A stretch of DNA of 64,000 nt, taken from NCBI GenBank assembly GCA_937973635.1, contig CALJJZ010000045.1:1-64000 (forward strand), read 5' to 3'. Source of the DNA: an uncultured Bacillota bacterium (GTDB taxonomy: Bacteria > Bacillota > Dethiobacteria > DTU022 > UBA8154). Of this stretch, positions 37,361 through 45,935 are shown piece by piece. The translations under genes and the position numbers were made by a program. How positions within the stretch are numbered: position 1 is the stretch's first letter; each line of letters begins with the position of its first letter. The notes below the pieces were generated by a model. That model searched no databases. It was not told where the DNA came from and was given only the letters and a program-made list of their open reading frames with translations.

Positions 37361-38326
37361 ATTTCTTAAATCTAAAAGGAGCCCGTCTGCCGAATCAAAA
37401 AGGGGTTCCAGCAGCAATCTCATCTCGTTGGCAGCTTTATTGTCCAGGGTCAAGTTATTTATCTCTCCTGTGCTGCTGTGCCGCAGTCCCATCTTTATTT
37501 CTTCCTGCAAGGCACGACCAAGTTTTTCCACGGCGTTTTCTGTGCCCGCAAAGTTCCGGGCAAGTTGCCTATGGACATATAGCTGTCCCATTACCAGCTC
37601 CAGCAGCAAATGGGCCGGTGTGGCGGCGCCGAAATGTGTAAAATAAAGGATTTGAAGGTTACTGCTGAACATACGGTATAAATCCTGCAGCATTAAACTG
37701 CTGTTAAAATCTGGTCCCGGGGTTGCGGGCCGTGTTACCGGCAGGTTTGTCAACCTAGAAAGACGAGGAGCGTAGACCCCGGCAGCATCGCCGCAAAATA
37801 AGCCTCTGGTTTGGCGGTCATAAAAACAAAGATGATGCCTGGCATGGCCCGGCGTTTCCCAGACATCAATAATCCTTTCTCCCACAAAAATTTTTGTCCC
37901 TTCGCCGGCGGCATGGATTCTTTCCCGAGGGACAGGCAGCACTTCCCCGTAGTCTTGCATTTTCTTTTCCCCGTAGACAGCGATGGAGCCTTCGACCAGG
38001 CGGCTGGGATCAACAAGGTGCTTCAGCCCTCGGGGATGCACCCATATCTTTGCTTTACTGAAGTGGCGGGCCAGTAAGCCCAGCCCGCCGGCGTGATCAA
38101 CGTGAATATGTGTAACTCCAATATTTTTGACAGCTGCAGCAGATATACCCAGGTGCGCGGCAGCGGTTAGGATCTTGTTCATGGAGCTTGCCGCCCCTGT
38201 CTCCAGCAACATCCACTCATTGTCGCCGCTACCTTTTAAAAAGTAGGCGGAGGTCCAGCCGGGGATACCCCTTTCTTCGACGTCAACCTGCCAGATATCT
38301 CCGTTTAAGGCGATTATTTCCGACAA
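37340..38326 (-). CDS. MBL-fold metallohydrolase
   Basis: Metallo-beta-lactamase-fold protein of 328 residues. The metal motif is THIHVDHAGGLG (HxHxDH), with later ligand positions in TPGHARHHLCFYD (His) and GDAAGVY (Asp) and FTHFGAA (His). The C-terminal part (about 230-328) is a helical tail. Resembles hydrolases acting on lactones or thioesters; substrate unknown. ATG 38326 is preceded by an AT-rich stretch with AGGGAGAAC. Confidence 0.82.
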   Translation of the reverse strand: MSEIIALNGDIWQVDVEERGIPGWTSAYFLKGSGDNEWMLLETGAASSMNKILTAAAHLGISAAAVKNIGVTHIHVDHAGGLGLLARHFSKAKIWVHPRGLKHLVDPSRLVEGSIAVYGEKKMQDYGEVLPVPRERIHAAGEGTKIFVGERIIDVWETPGHARHHLCFYDRQTRGLFCGDAAGVYAPRLSRLTNLPVTRPATPGPDFNSSLMLQDLYRMFSSNLQILYFTHFGAATPAHLLLELVMGQLYVHRQLARNFAGTENAVEKLGRALQEEIKMGLRHSSTGEINNLTLDNKAANEMRLLLEPLFDSADGLLLDLRNSGEQAF

Positions 38327-38406
38327 TTTAGTTCTCCCTATTTTTGTTGTTGCTAATCAAGTTATTATTATCATAAACCTGGCTGTGGAGATCTTCAAGT
38401 ATGAAT

Positions 38407-38444
38407 TATTAATATATGGCCGAAATATTAATATATGGCCGAAA
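38407..38444. repeat. Perfect 19-base tandem duplication
   Basis: TATTAATATATGGCCGAAA is present twice without a spacer (38407-38425 and 38426-38444), in the gap between the MBL gene and a small zinc-ribbon ORF. It looks like a recent duplication or a pair of binding sites. Confidence 0.9.
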
Positions 38445-38470
38445 AGCGGGGGAAGAATTTAGCTGCAGTG

Positions 38471-38623
38471 CTATTCCCTTTTTCCTTTGTTCCCCTCATC
38501 TTCTCCGGTTTTGCTTGCACCATTTTCTTGATGGCAATCAGGACACAGACACCGGCTTTTTCCTCCTTTCCAGAGGAGGAAATCTGCGTCGATTTTTTTG
38601 CCGCAGTGCAGGCAGGCAGGCAT
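38471..38623 (-). CDS. Small zinc-ribbon protein (50 residues)
   Basis: A 50-codon frame starting ATG 38623 with MPACLHCGKKIDADF and carrying CxxC (Cys4, Cys7) and CLCPDC (Cys25, Cys27, Cys30), followed by a charged tail rich in Glu, Lys and Gly. The spacing is that of a zinc ribbon. AAGGGG lies about 8 bases upstream. I do not recognise a named family. Both other frames and the opposite strand are also open over part of this interval, so the call depends on the cysteine pattern and the ribosome binding site. Confidence 0.5.
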   Translation of the reverse strand: MPACLHCGKKIDADFLLWKGGKSRCLCPDCHQENGASKTGEDEGNKGKRE

Positions 38624-38845
38624 TTTTTCAACCCCTTGCTGTTCTTGGATAAGGCAATGTGGAACAAGTTAATTTATTCTCTGCCGGAAGGGCAAGACCT
38701 GCTTTGTAAGCCTGTGTTCAGAATTGGGGAGCAGAATTTCTGTGGATTTTATTCTTAATTGATTATTTTTAGAGAAAACTTTATAATGATAAAGATCAAT
38801 GACGCATCAGCATCAGAGACTGTTTGGAGAAGGGTGGGTTATGCT

Positions 38846-39577
38846 GTGCCTGTGGAGACAACGGTAAATCCCATGCGCCTGGGGAAGCGCCTCGCCGCCG
38901 TGGCTTCCTTAATTCCGGAAGGTGCTGTTGTGGCGGATATTGGCACCGATCATGCCTATTTGCCCGTTTACCTGGTTATGCAAAAAACGTCTCCCAGAGT
39001 CATCGCCATTGAAAAGTCACCCCAAAATTGTCAGCGGGCCCGGGAGACAGTAAATCTTTTTAATCTTGGAGAGAAAATAGAAGTGCGCTGTGGTGACGGG
39101 TTGTCGGCCCTGCAAGAAGAAGACAGGGTTGATCTAGTGGTAATTGCCGGTCTGGGTGGCAAAACAATTTGCCGCCTGCTTATGACTGCCGGGGAAAAAC
39201 TGGAGCGTTACAGACGCCTGGTCTTGCAGCCGATGGGTGATGCTTCCCTGTTACGTCGCTGGCTGCTTGCCCGCGGCTTTGCTCTGGCAGAAGAACGACT
39301 GGCCCTGGAGCGCGGCTTTTTCTATGAGGTTATGGCGGTGGAAAAGGGCTGTACTTATGTGGCTGACCCTATTTATTACGAGCTGGGTCCTGGTCTTATG
39401 GAAGCAAAAGACCCCCTGCTCATACCCTGGTTGCAACAAAAAATAAAGAACAGCCGGCACGTCCTGGATGGCCTGGGGAAAAGAGCGAAAGGGCCAAGGG
39501 ACGGGCGTTATCTTTATTTTCTCGCCCGCCATAAGAAAATGGAGGAGGTATTACGGCATGTTTGCCACGGGCAATAG
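38846..39577 (+). CDS. trmK: tRNA (adenine22-N1)-methyltransferase TrmK
   Basis: SAM-dependent enzyme that methylates A22 in bacterial tRNAs. Motifs VVADIGTDHAYLPVYLVMQ (AdoMet-binding), AIEKSPQNCQRA, RCGDGLSAL and LVVIAGLGGKTI are those of the YqfN family. GTG 38846 is the likely start (AAGGGTGG 8 bases before); the frame is open to 38759 but without homologous sequence. Length 243. It lies just before nif3, as yqfN-yqfO in Bacillus. Confidence 0.9.
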   Translation: MPVETTVNPMRLGKRLAAVASLIPEGAVVADIGTDHAYLPVYLVMQKTSPRVIAIEKSPQNCQRARETVNLFNLGEKIEVRCGDGLSALQEEDRVDLVVIAGLGGKTICRLLMTAGEKLERYRRLVLQPMGDASLLRRWLLARGFALAEERLALERGFFYEVMAVEKGCTYVADPIYYELGPGLMEAKDPLLIPWLQQKIKNSRHVLDGLGKRAKGPRDGRYLYFLARHKKMEEVLRHVCHGQ

Positions 39578-40682
39578 TTTAATCGCGCTCCTGGAAGAAT
39601 TTGCCGATCCTGCCTGGATCTTGCCCGGGGACAACAGCGGGCTACAGTGGGGCAACCCGGATGACAATGTTAAAGCCGTGTTTCTGGCCCTTGATTTCAG
39701 CGAAACCGTGCTGGAGCAGGCCCTGGCAGCAGGGGCAAATTTTGTTTTTACCCACCACCCGTTTTTTTATCGCCCCCTTTCCCGGTTGGACCTGCGGGAA
39801 CGGCGGCATGCGCTCATGGTCCGTACCTTGGGGGAGGGAGTACTCCTTTACAGCAGCCATACCAACCTGGATGTGGCGCCTTTTGGCGTCAGCCATGCCC
39901 TGGGCCGGCTTTTGGGCCTGGAAAATATGTCTGTACTCCACCCCACAGGTCAGGAGAGGCTGGAAAAGCTGGTTGTCTTTGTCCCCGAAGGCTTTGAGGA
40001 CAGAGTGCGGGACGCTGTGGCCGAGGCGGGAGCGGGATGGATTGGCAATTACAGCCACTGTACTTTTCAGCTCCTGGGAACAGGTACCTTTTTGCCCCGT
40101 GAAGGCAGCAACCCTTATCTTGGCACGCAGGGTGCTCTGGAAAGGGTTAAAGAATACCGCCTGGAAACGGTTTTGCCCGTTTCCCGGCGGGAGGCGGTTC
40201 TGGAAGCAATGAAAAAGGTCCATCCTTATGAAGAAGTGGCTTATGATTTATATCCCCTTTCTCTGACAGGAAAGGAGCTGGGGCTCGGGCGGATTGGGGA
40301 TCTGCCTGAGCCTGTTACTCTGCGGGAGATGGCGTCAAGATGCAGAAAAGCACTTCACCCCTGTTTGCCCAGGGTCTTTGGCGAAGGGGAGAGGAAAATT
40401 AAAAGGGTTGCGGTTTTAGGCGGTAGCGGTGGGGCATATCTCCCTGCTGCGGCGGAAAAAGGCGCCCAGTTATTTATCAGCGGCGATCTAAAATTCCATG
40501 ATCTGCAATTTGCCCATGAAGCCGGTATGTCTCTGATTGATGCCGGGCATGCTGCTACAGAGAGGCCCGTTATCCCTGTTGTGGAGGCGTATTTGCGGGA
40601 GAAGTTACAGCAATTGGGCTGTCTTACAGAAGTAATAAGGGAACGTGAAGAAGAAGAGATTTCCTGGAAGATACTGGACTAG
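39558..40682 (+). CDS. Nif3-like dinuclear metal centre protein (YqfO type)
   Basis: Widely conserved hexameric protein with two bound metals, biochemical role uncertain (GTP cyclohydrolase-I-like activity has been proposed for relatives). The first part begins LIALLEEFADPAWILPGDNSGLQ, and the metal histidines are in FVFTHHPFFY and SSHTNLDVAPFGV; a central insert of about 100 residues is PII-like as in YqfO; the C-terminal part has ISGDLKFHDLQFAHEAG and DAGHAATERPV. ATG 39558, overlapping trmK by 20 bases, is preceded by GGAGGAGG. Length 374. Confidence 0.9.
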   Translation: MFATGNSLIALLEEFADPAWILPGDNSGLQWGNPDDNVKAVFLALDFSETVLEQALAAGANFVFTHHPFFYRPLSRLDLRERRHALMVRTLGEGVLLYSSHTNLDVAPFGVSHALGRLLGLENMSVLHPTGQERLEKLVVFVPEGFEDRVRDAVAEAGAGWIGNYSHCTFQLLGTGTFLPREGSNPYLGTQGALERVKEYRLETVLPVSRREAVLEAMKKVHPYEEVAYDLYPLSLTGKELGLGRIGDLPEPVTLREMASRCRKALHPCLPRVFGEGERKIKRVAVLGGSGGAYLPAAAEKGAQLFISGDLKFHDLQFAHEAGMSLIDAGHAATERPVIPVVEAYLREKLQQLGCLTEVIREREEEEISWKILD

Positions 40683-40695
40683 GGATGTGGAAAGC

Positions 40696-41427
40696 ATGGG
40701 CCACGTGGAGCAATTAAAATTACTTTGGGAACTACAGAAAGTCGAGGGGGAAATCGCGCATAAAGAACAGGAATTACAGAATATTCCCAGTGTAAAAGCC
40801 TATCATGCCCGTAAAAAAGAGCTGGCTGACTTGCAAGAAGCCAGACGCTGCCACGGAGAGAAAATGGATGCGGCTAGGGAAAAGATGCGAAACGGCGAAA
40901 TGAACCTGCAAAATATCAGTGCGGTAATGAGAGGCTTGCATAAAAAGCTCTACGGCGGGGAAGTGCACAGTACCAGAGAGCTGGAGAGCATGGAAAAAAA
41001 ATTATCGTTAATACAGGCAGAGAAAACAGTCCTGGAAGACGAAATCCTCTCCCTGATGGAGGAGCTGGAAAAAGACGAACTGGAAAAGCTGCGCCTTGAT
41101 AGCAGGGAGAAAGAGGGGCAGGAAAAACTCCAGCAGCTTAAAAACAGGGCGCAAAAAGAGATGCAACTGGCAAAGCAGGAGCTGGAACTGCTCCATGAAC
41201 GCCGTACTGCGATTATGCAACAGGTGGATGCTCCCCTTTTGCAAAAGTACCGGGAGCTTTCCAGTAAAATGCAGGGCCAGTGCGTATCCCTCGTTTTGGA
41301 TGGTTTTTGCGGAATCTGCAATGTTTCTTTGCCCTCTGCCTTCTTTGCCCGTATTCTGACTCCGGGGAAACTGGTTTATTGTGAAAATTGCGGCTCTCTG
41401 CTTGTGCCGGGAGATAAAAAGACTTAG
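40696..41427 (+). CDS. Coiled-coil protein with C-terminal C4 zinc ribbon
   Basis: Protein of 243 residues. Most (about 5-185) is charged coiled coil rich in Glu/Lys/Leu; the end has two zinc pairs, CGIC and CENCG. It matches the zf-RING_7 group, found next to nif3 in Firmicutes; in related proteins of this class a role in nucleic acid handling has been suggested, without proof. Start ATG 40696 follows GGGATGTGGAAAGC; the frame is open upstream to 40645 within the end of nif3. Confidence 0.85.
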   Translation: MGHVEQLKLLWELQKVEGEIAHKEQELQNIPSVKAYHARKKELADLQEARRCHGEKMDAAREKMRNGEMNLQNISAVMRGLHKKLYGGEVHSTRELESMEKKLSLIQAEKTVLEDEILSLMEELEKDELEKLRLDSREKEGQEKLQQLKNRAQKEMQLAKQELELLHERRTAIMQQVDAPLLQKYRELSSKMQGQCVSLVLDGFCGICNVSLPSAFFARILTPGKLVYCENCGSLLVPGDKKT

Positions 41428-41439
41428 AAAGGGGATTAC

Positions 41440-42069
41440 ATGAGGGCGAAGCAGAAAGAAAACAAAAAGATCCGACGTCGAAAAATTTTTGCTTCTTCTG
41501 TGGCTCTGCTTCTGGTAGCCGGCTTGCTCCTCAGCGCGGTAATTGGCTTTGCTGATTTTATGATTGACGGCAACCGGAAAAAAGACCCGCCGGCAACGGA
41601 AGATTATCCTTCTCTCCTAGAGAGGCTGGCTGCTTCCCTGGAACAACAACTGGCCGCGGCTCCTGATGACGAAAAGCTAAAAATGCAACTGGCCGATATC
41701 TATCTGGAACTGGCCATGGCCCATGGCAGCTCAGGTGCGGCTGAGCTAAGAGACCGTTACGCCCTTAAAGGAGAAGAATTGTTACAGCAGATCGTCTCTG
41801 CAGAAACTGCGGAATTGGTCCTCAAACTTGCCCTTGTGACGGCTTATTATCAGGAGAATGACCTCAAAGGGGAGAGCCTTTTTCATCGGGCTCTGGAGCT
41901 GGATCCTGAGCATACGGAGGCGCTTTTCTATTATGGCATCTTTCTGGCCTTACGTGGACGGGGCCAAGAGGCCCGTGATTACCTGGAAAAAGTGCTGGAG
42001 CTTGAGCCTGAAAATTCTTACCTGGCTGAGCTGGCCCGTCTTGCCATGGAAGAATATCTGGCGGAATAA
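41440..42069 (+). CDS. Membrane-anchored TPR protein
   Basis: Protein of 209 residues with one N-terminal membrane segment (about 18-40) and an outside or cytosolic helical region. Two or three tetratricopeptide repeats are visible near the C-terminus, for example HRALELDPEHTEALFYYGIF and EKVLELEPENS. Such repeats mediate protein contacts; partner unknown. ATG 41440 follows GAAAGGGGATTAC. It begins 12 bases after the zinc-ribbon gene, so it likely belongs to that operon. Confidence 0.75.
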   Translation: MRAKQKENKKIRRRKIFASSVALLLVAGLLLSAVIGFADFMIDGNRKKDPPATEDYPSLLERLAASLEQQLAAAPDDEKLKMQLADIYLELAMAHGSSGAAELRDRYALKGEELLQQIVSAETAELVLKLALVTAYYQENDLKGESLFHRALELDPEHTEALFYYGIFLALRGRGQEARDYLEKVLELEPENSYLAELARLAMEEYLAE

Positions 42070-42113
42070 TTTATGGGTCCATGCTTTTGTTTAAAACCTG
42101 GGAGGAGGGGTTT

Positions 42114-43349
42114 GTGTTGGCCTTAAAACGCGACTCGCTCGCCGTTATGGGAGCAGCTGCAGCCATTTTCTGGCCGGGAGCTCTGACTTTTGGCTTCCCC
42201 GGTGTTATGGCTGCTTACTGGCAGAAAACGTTTGGCGTCGGCAGTGCTTCTACCGGTAACATCATGTTTTTTATCCTGGCGGCGGTGGGTATTTTTATGT
42301 ATTTAACGGGACGCTGGCAAGAAAAACTGGGTGCGCGGCTGGTGATTGCCATCGGTATATTAATTTGCAGCCTCAACCTCCTGCTGGCTGCTTACGCCCG
42401 CAGCATTCTGACCATCTACCTCTGGGCTTTTATCAACGGCCTTGCCTGTTCCCTGGTCTATGTTCCGGCTTTAACCACCGTGCAGCGCTGGTATCCTCAT
42501 CGCCGCGGTCTGGTTACGGGAATCGTTAACCTCTTTTTTGGTATATCTGCGGCTGTTATGTCCCCGGTTTTTTTGCGTATGTTTAATGATCTCGGCTATA
42601 TTCCTATGAATATCAGACTTGCCCTGGTGGTGGCCGTTGTTGGCCTGGGTGCTGCTTTCTTTACAGAAATGCCGGACCGGGTAAAACCTGCCGCTTCAAC
42701 TGAGCAGATTAAACCGGCCCCGGGAAAAGAGCCAATGCCGCCCCCTTCTTACACGGTAAAAGAGAGCCTGCAGACAAAAAACTTCTGGTTTTTATGGTTT
42801 ACCTGGGCGCTACAGGGCTCTGCTGGTATTGCCATGATTCCTCTTTCTGTAGCTTTTGGCCTTTCCCGCGGCCTTACTCCCGCTGCGGCCGTCTTATTAT
42901 TAACGTCCTTTAACCTGGCCAGCGGGCTCAGCCGCCTGTTGAGCGGCTATCTCTCTGACTTTATAGGCAGAACGTTGACCATGAGTATTACTTTCCTGGC
43001 GGCGGGTATTGCTTATTTCCTCCTGCCCCGGGTAGACGGCTTTACTTTTTTGTTGCTTTTGGCAGGGGTGATTGGATACGCTTTTGGCACTCTTTTTGCT
43101 GTTTCCGCCCCTCTGGTTTCTGATTGCTTTGGTTTAAAGCACTTTGGCGCTATCTTTGGCTTGGTGTTTACCGCTTACGGCTTTTTCTCCGGCTTGTTGG
43201 GCCCGACCTTGAGCGGATACCTCCTTGACCAATCTGCGGGGAATTTTAGTCTTGTTTTCAGCTATTTGGGCATTTTCTGCTTCCTTGCGGCCATCCTGGT
43301 CCGTTTAATCAGACGTGAAACGGTTATGGCTGCGCCTCTGGTGCGGTAA
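42114..43349 (+). CDS. MFS transporter, oxalate/formate-antiporter-like
   Basis: Twelve-helix major facilitator of 411 residues. The hydrophobic segments are interrupted by a central loop rich in Pro/Lys near 190-215; the motif after helix 2 is TGRWQEKLGARL, and the second half has RLLSGYLSDFIGR. It is similar to monocarboxylate/oxalate-formate type carriers, so an organic acid substrate is plausible. GTG 42114 has GGAGGAGG 5 bases upstream, preferred over ATG 42081. Confidence 0.82.
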   Translation: MLALKRDSLAVMGAAAAIFWPGALTFGFPGVMAAYWQKTFGVGSASTGNIMFFILAAVGIFMYLTGRWQEKLGARLVIAIGILICSLNLLLAAYARSILTIYLWAFINGLACSLVYVPALTTVQRWYPHRRGLVTGIVNLFFGISAAVMSPVFLRMFNDLGYIPMNIRLALVVAVVGLGAAFFTEMPDRVKPAASTEQIKPAPGKEPMPPPSYTVKESLQTKNFWFLWFTWALQGSAGIAMIPLSVAFGLSRGLTPAAAVLLLTSFNLASGLSRLLSGYLSDFIGRTLTMSITFLAAGIAYFLLPRVDGFTFLLLLAGVIGYAFGTLFAVSAPLVSDCFGLKHFGAIFGLVFTAYGFFSGLLGPTLSGYLLDQSAGNFSLVFSYLGIFCFLAAILVRLIRRETVMAAPLVR

Positions 43350-43358
43350 CTTGTTCTC

Positions 43359-43367
43359 TGGTATAAT
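43359..43367 (+). promoter_or_regulatory. Extended -10 promoter for the small transcription unit
   Basis: TGGTATAAT is an extended -10 element located 66 bases before the GTG at 43433. No fitting -35 is seen. With the hairpin at 43629-43654 it delimits a transcript of roughly 280 bases. Confidence 0.45.
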
Positions 43368-43432
43368 CTTCCTGTGTATCTCAGCTATAAAGGCAGGCTT
43401 TTTCGTAAAAACTGATCCCGGAGGTGATAAAC

Positions 43433-43600
43433 GTGGATTATAAACAGCTTGCCAAATCCACGGAAAAATGAAGGGAAAGCCTGCAAAGCCTGGTACGGGC
43501 TGCTTCAGGGACCATGGGTGAAAGTATTAAAAACAAGGGCCAGGAAATTGTAAGCTTGATGGATGATTTTATGGATATGTTGAAAGAAAAAATGAAGTGA
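43433..43600 (+). CDS. Short frame with an in-frame TGA (possibly broken or read through)
   Basis: GTG 43433 is preceded by an excellent GGAGGTGAT site. The reading frame encodes 12 residues (MDYKQLAKSTEK), then TGA at 43469-43471, and continues in the same frame for 42 codons to TGA 43598-43600 with a very helix-prone sequence ending MDMLKEKMK. The two parts together look like one amphipathic helix of about 55 residues. No relative is recognised. Explanations: nonsense mutation or sequencing error in a small gene, readthrough or selenocysteine, or a 12-codon leader with a regulatory RNA. Confidence 0.5.
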
Positions 43601-43628
43601 TTTTTTAAAAATCTCTCTGTCAGGAGTT

Positions 43629-43654
43629 AACACCCCTGTCGGGGTGTTCTTTTT
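43629..43654 (+). terminator. Terminator of the small transcription unit
   Basis: AACACCCC / GGGGTGTT (43629-43636 with 43641-43648) around a TGTC loop, followed directly by CTTTTT. Classical intrinsic terminator upstream of the aldolase gene. Confidence 0.88.
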
Positions 43655-43693
43655 GTCTCTTTCAATAAAAATTTTTAAGGAGGGAAACGTACC

Positions 43694-44746
43694 GTGTTGG
43701 AGAAGATCGTTGGCTGGTTGGGCGGTGAAGCTGATTTTTTATTAAACCATAAATGTAAAACTGTGCCCCGGGAGATGCTTTTTGCTCCTTCTCCTGACTT
43801 TGTGGACCGTGTTTTTTTGCCGTCGGACAGGCCGCCTGCGGTTTTAAGAAACATGCAGCTACTCTTTAACACCGGCCGGCTGGCCGGCAGCGGTTATCTA
43901 TCTATCCTGCCCGTGGACCAGGGGGTGGAGCATTCAGGAGGAGCTTCTTTTGCCCCTAATCCCATCTACTTTGACCCGGAAAACATTGTCAAACTTGCCC
44001 TGGAGGGCGGGTGCAACGCCGTTGCTTCCACGCTGGGAGCCCTTGGTATAGTGGCGCGCAAGTATGCCCACAAAATTCCCTTCATCTTAAAAATAAACCA
44101 TAATGAACTGCTTACGTACCCCGAAAAACATGATCAAACCCTGTTTGCTTCTGTCCAGCAGGCTTTTGATCTGGGTGCGGTTGCCGTAGGCGCCACTATA
44201 TACTTTGGTTCGGAAGAGAGCCGCAGGCAGATCATGGAAATTTCCGAGGCTTTTCAGTTTGCCCATTCCCTGGGGTTGGTGACGATCCTGTGGGCTTATC
44301 TAAGGAACCCGTCTTTCAAGCAGGGCAGCACCGATTACCACGTTGCTGCAGATTTAACGGGCCAGGCCAACCATCTCAGCGCCACCATTGAAGCAGATAT
44401 CGTCAAACAGAAGCAGCCGGAAAACAACGGCGGTTTTACGGCCCTAAAATTTGGGAAAACGCATAGTAAGGTTTATGCCGACTTGACTTCAGACCATCCC
44501 ATTGACCTGACCCGTTACCAGGTGGTTAACTGTTTTATGGGCAGGGTAGGACTGATCAATTCCGGCGGGGCATCGGGGGAAAACGATCTGGAACAAGCCG
44601 TACGTACGGCGGTAATCAACAAGCGGGCCGGCGGCATGGGGCTGATCTCCGGTAGGAAGGCTTTCCAGAAAGAGATGGCGGAGGGTGTGAAAATACTAAA
44701 CGCCATTCAGGACGTATATCTCTGTAAGGAGATTGACCTTGCCTGA
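43694..44746 (+). CDS. Class I fructose-bisphosphate aldolase (DhnA/FbaB type)
   Basis: Schiff-base aldolase of glycolysis and gluconeogenesis, in the archaeal-type DhnA family also present in anaerobic Firmicutes. Length 350. The sequence [12 protein letters not shown] near the N-terminal third, [26 protein letters not shown] and, near the C-terminus, [12 protein letters not shown] are family hallmarks; the catalytic lysine I cannot pin down with certainty. Start GTG 43694 follows AAGGAGGG. Flanked by hairpin terminators on both sides, so monocistronic. Confidence 0.9.
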   Translation: MLEKIVGWLGGEADFLLNHKCKTVPREMLFAPSPDFVDRVFLPSDRPPAVLRNMQLLFNTGRLAGSGYLSILPVDQGVEHSGGASFAPNPIYFDPENIVKLALEGGCNAVASTLGALGIVARKYAHKIPFILKINHNELLTYPEKHDQTLFASVQQAFDLGAVAVGATIYFGSEESRRQIMEISEAFQFAHSLGLVTILWAYLRNPSFKQGSTDYHVAADLTGQANHLSATIEADIVKQKQPENNGGFTALKFGKTHSKVYADLTSDHPIDLTRYQVVNCFMGRVGLINSGGASGENDLEQAVRTAVINKRAGGMGLISGRKAFQKEMAEGVKILNAIQDVYLCKEIDLA

Positions 44747-44754
44747 AGATTTTT

Positions 44755-44783
44755 AAAAAGCCGGTTCAGAGAACCGGCTTTTT
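44755..44783 (+). terminator. Terminator after the aldolase gene
   Basis: AAAAAGCCGGTTC / GAACCGGCTTTTT forms a 13-bp stem around AGA (44755-44767 with 44771-44783). The A and T runs on both sides let it work in either direction. Confidence 0.92.
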
Positions 44784-44875
44784 GCTTATTCCCCACAAAA
44801 GAAATGTCCAATTTTGCGGGTATTTATGGTAAAATAATTATAAAAAAAGCTATAAAACAGGATGGTGTATGATCC

Positions 44876-45751
44876 ATGCGTTACGAAGGGGCAATCTATC
44901 GTCCTCCCAGTGAAGCAAACAGCCTTATTTTGCAAGTAACGATTGGTTGTTCACACAACCGTTGTACTTTTTGTGTTTCTTTTCTCGACAAAAAATTCAG
45001 GGAACGGAGCTTGCAGGAAATAAATGAAGACATTGAGATGGCGGCTCGTACCCTGCGGGGAGTGGACCGGGTTTTTCTGGCGGATGGCAATGCCATGGTC
45101 ATGGAAACGGGAAAATTGTTGCAAGTGCTGCAAAAACTGTACAGTTCCTTTCCCCTGTTGGAGCGGGTCAGCATCTACGCCACGCCGCAGGACCTCCTGG
45201 AGAAAAGCAAGGAGGAGCTTGAGGCCCTTAAAAAAGCCGGTCTTGGCATTGTCTACCTCGGTGTGGAATCGGGGAATGAAGAAATCCTGGCGTGGATCCG
45301 CAAAGGCGCTACCCGGGAGGAGATCATTGCCGCCGGTCAGCGGGCCAGGGCTGCTGGCCTGGTGCTCTCCGTTACCGTAATCAACGGGCTTGGTGGCAGA
45401 GAAAAGATGGTCGCCCATGCCGTGGATACGGCGACACTGTTAAATGAGATAGACCCAGAATACCTGGGCCTGCTTACACTCATGGTTTGTGAAGGGACCC
45501 CTATGGCACGAAAAGTGGCCCGGGGAGAGTTTGCTGTGCCCGGCCCCCTAGAAATACTTTATGAAATTGAAGTAATGCTGCGGCACCTTGAACTGAGCAA
45601 CTGCGTCTTCCGTTGTAACCACGCTTCAAATTATCTCCCCCTTAAGGGCACTTTGCCCCAGGATAAAGAAAAACTGTTGAAGCTGCTGGAGTCAGTACGC
45701 CTCAGCGGTGATATGCGCAAGCTGCGGCCCGAATTTTTACGGGCTTTGTAG
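44876..45751 (+). CDS. Radical SAM protein with CX4CX2C cluster motif
   Basis: Iron-sulfur enzyme of 291 residues that would cleave S-adenosylmethionine. The cluster motif is GCSHNRCTFC (Cys25, Cys30, Cys33): four residues instead of three between the first two cysteines, a pattern that I recall from an uncharacterised radical SAM family with this N-terminus (YEGxIYRPPSEA). SAM-binding GVESGNEEIL and GLGGREKM follow. No C-terminal second cluster is visible. Monocistronic, 130 bases after the aldolase. Confidence 0.82.
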   Translation: MRYEGAIYRPPSEANSLILQVTIGCSHNRCTFCVSFLDKKFRERSLQEINEDIEMAARTLRGVDRVFLADGNAMVMETGKLLQVLQKLYSSFPLLERVSIYATPQDLLEKSKEELEALKKAGLGIVYLGVESGNEEILAWIRKGATREEIIAAGQRARAAGLVLSVTVINGLGGREKMVAHAVDTATLLNEIDPEYLGLLTLMVCEGTPMARKVARGEFAVPGPLEILYEIEVMLRHLELSNCVFRCNHASNYLPLKGTLPQDKEKLLKLLESVRLSGDMRKLRPEFLRAL

Positions 45752-45845
45752 CCGGCACTAACACTTTGATATTCTTTTTTATCTTGTTTTTGCATATACT
45801 GGGACACAATGTCCCATTTTTTTTGCAAAATAGCATAAAGTAATT

Positions 45846-45874
45846 TTGAAAAATGTTGAAATATAGGATATAAT
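45846..45874 (+). promoter_or_regulatory. Promoter for the HD-GYP gene
   Basis: TTGAAA (45846-45851) and TATAAT (45869-45874), spacer 17 bases, 61 bases before ATG 45936. Confidence 0.75.
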
Positions 45875-45935
45875 TAGCTATTATTGGTGCTTATGTTATT
45901 TAGGCTGTTATTTTGTTTGCAGGAGATCGCTGTTT

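Noticed and set aside
38435-38758. Plus-strand hydrophobic frame of 107 codons in the gap before trmK
   Set aside because: No ribosome binding site, no family pattern, and it is antisense to the better-supported zinc-ribbon ORF.
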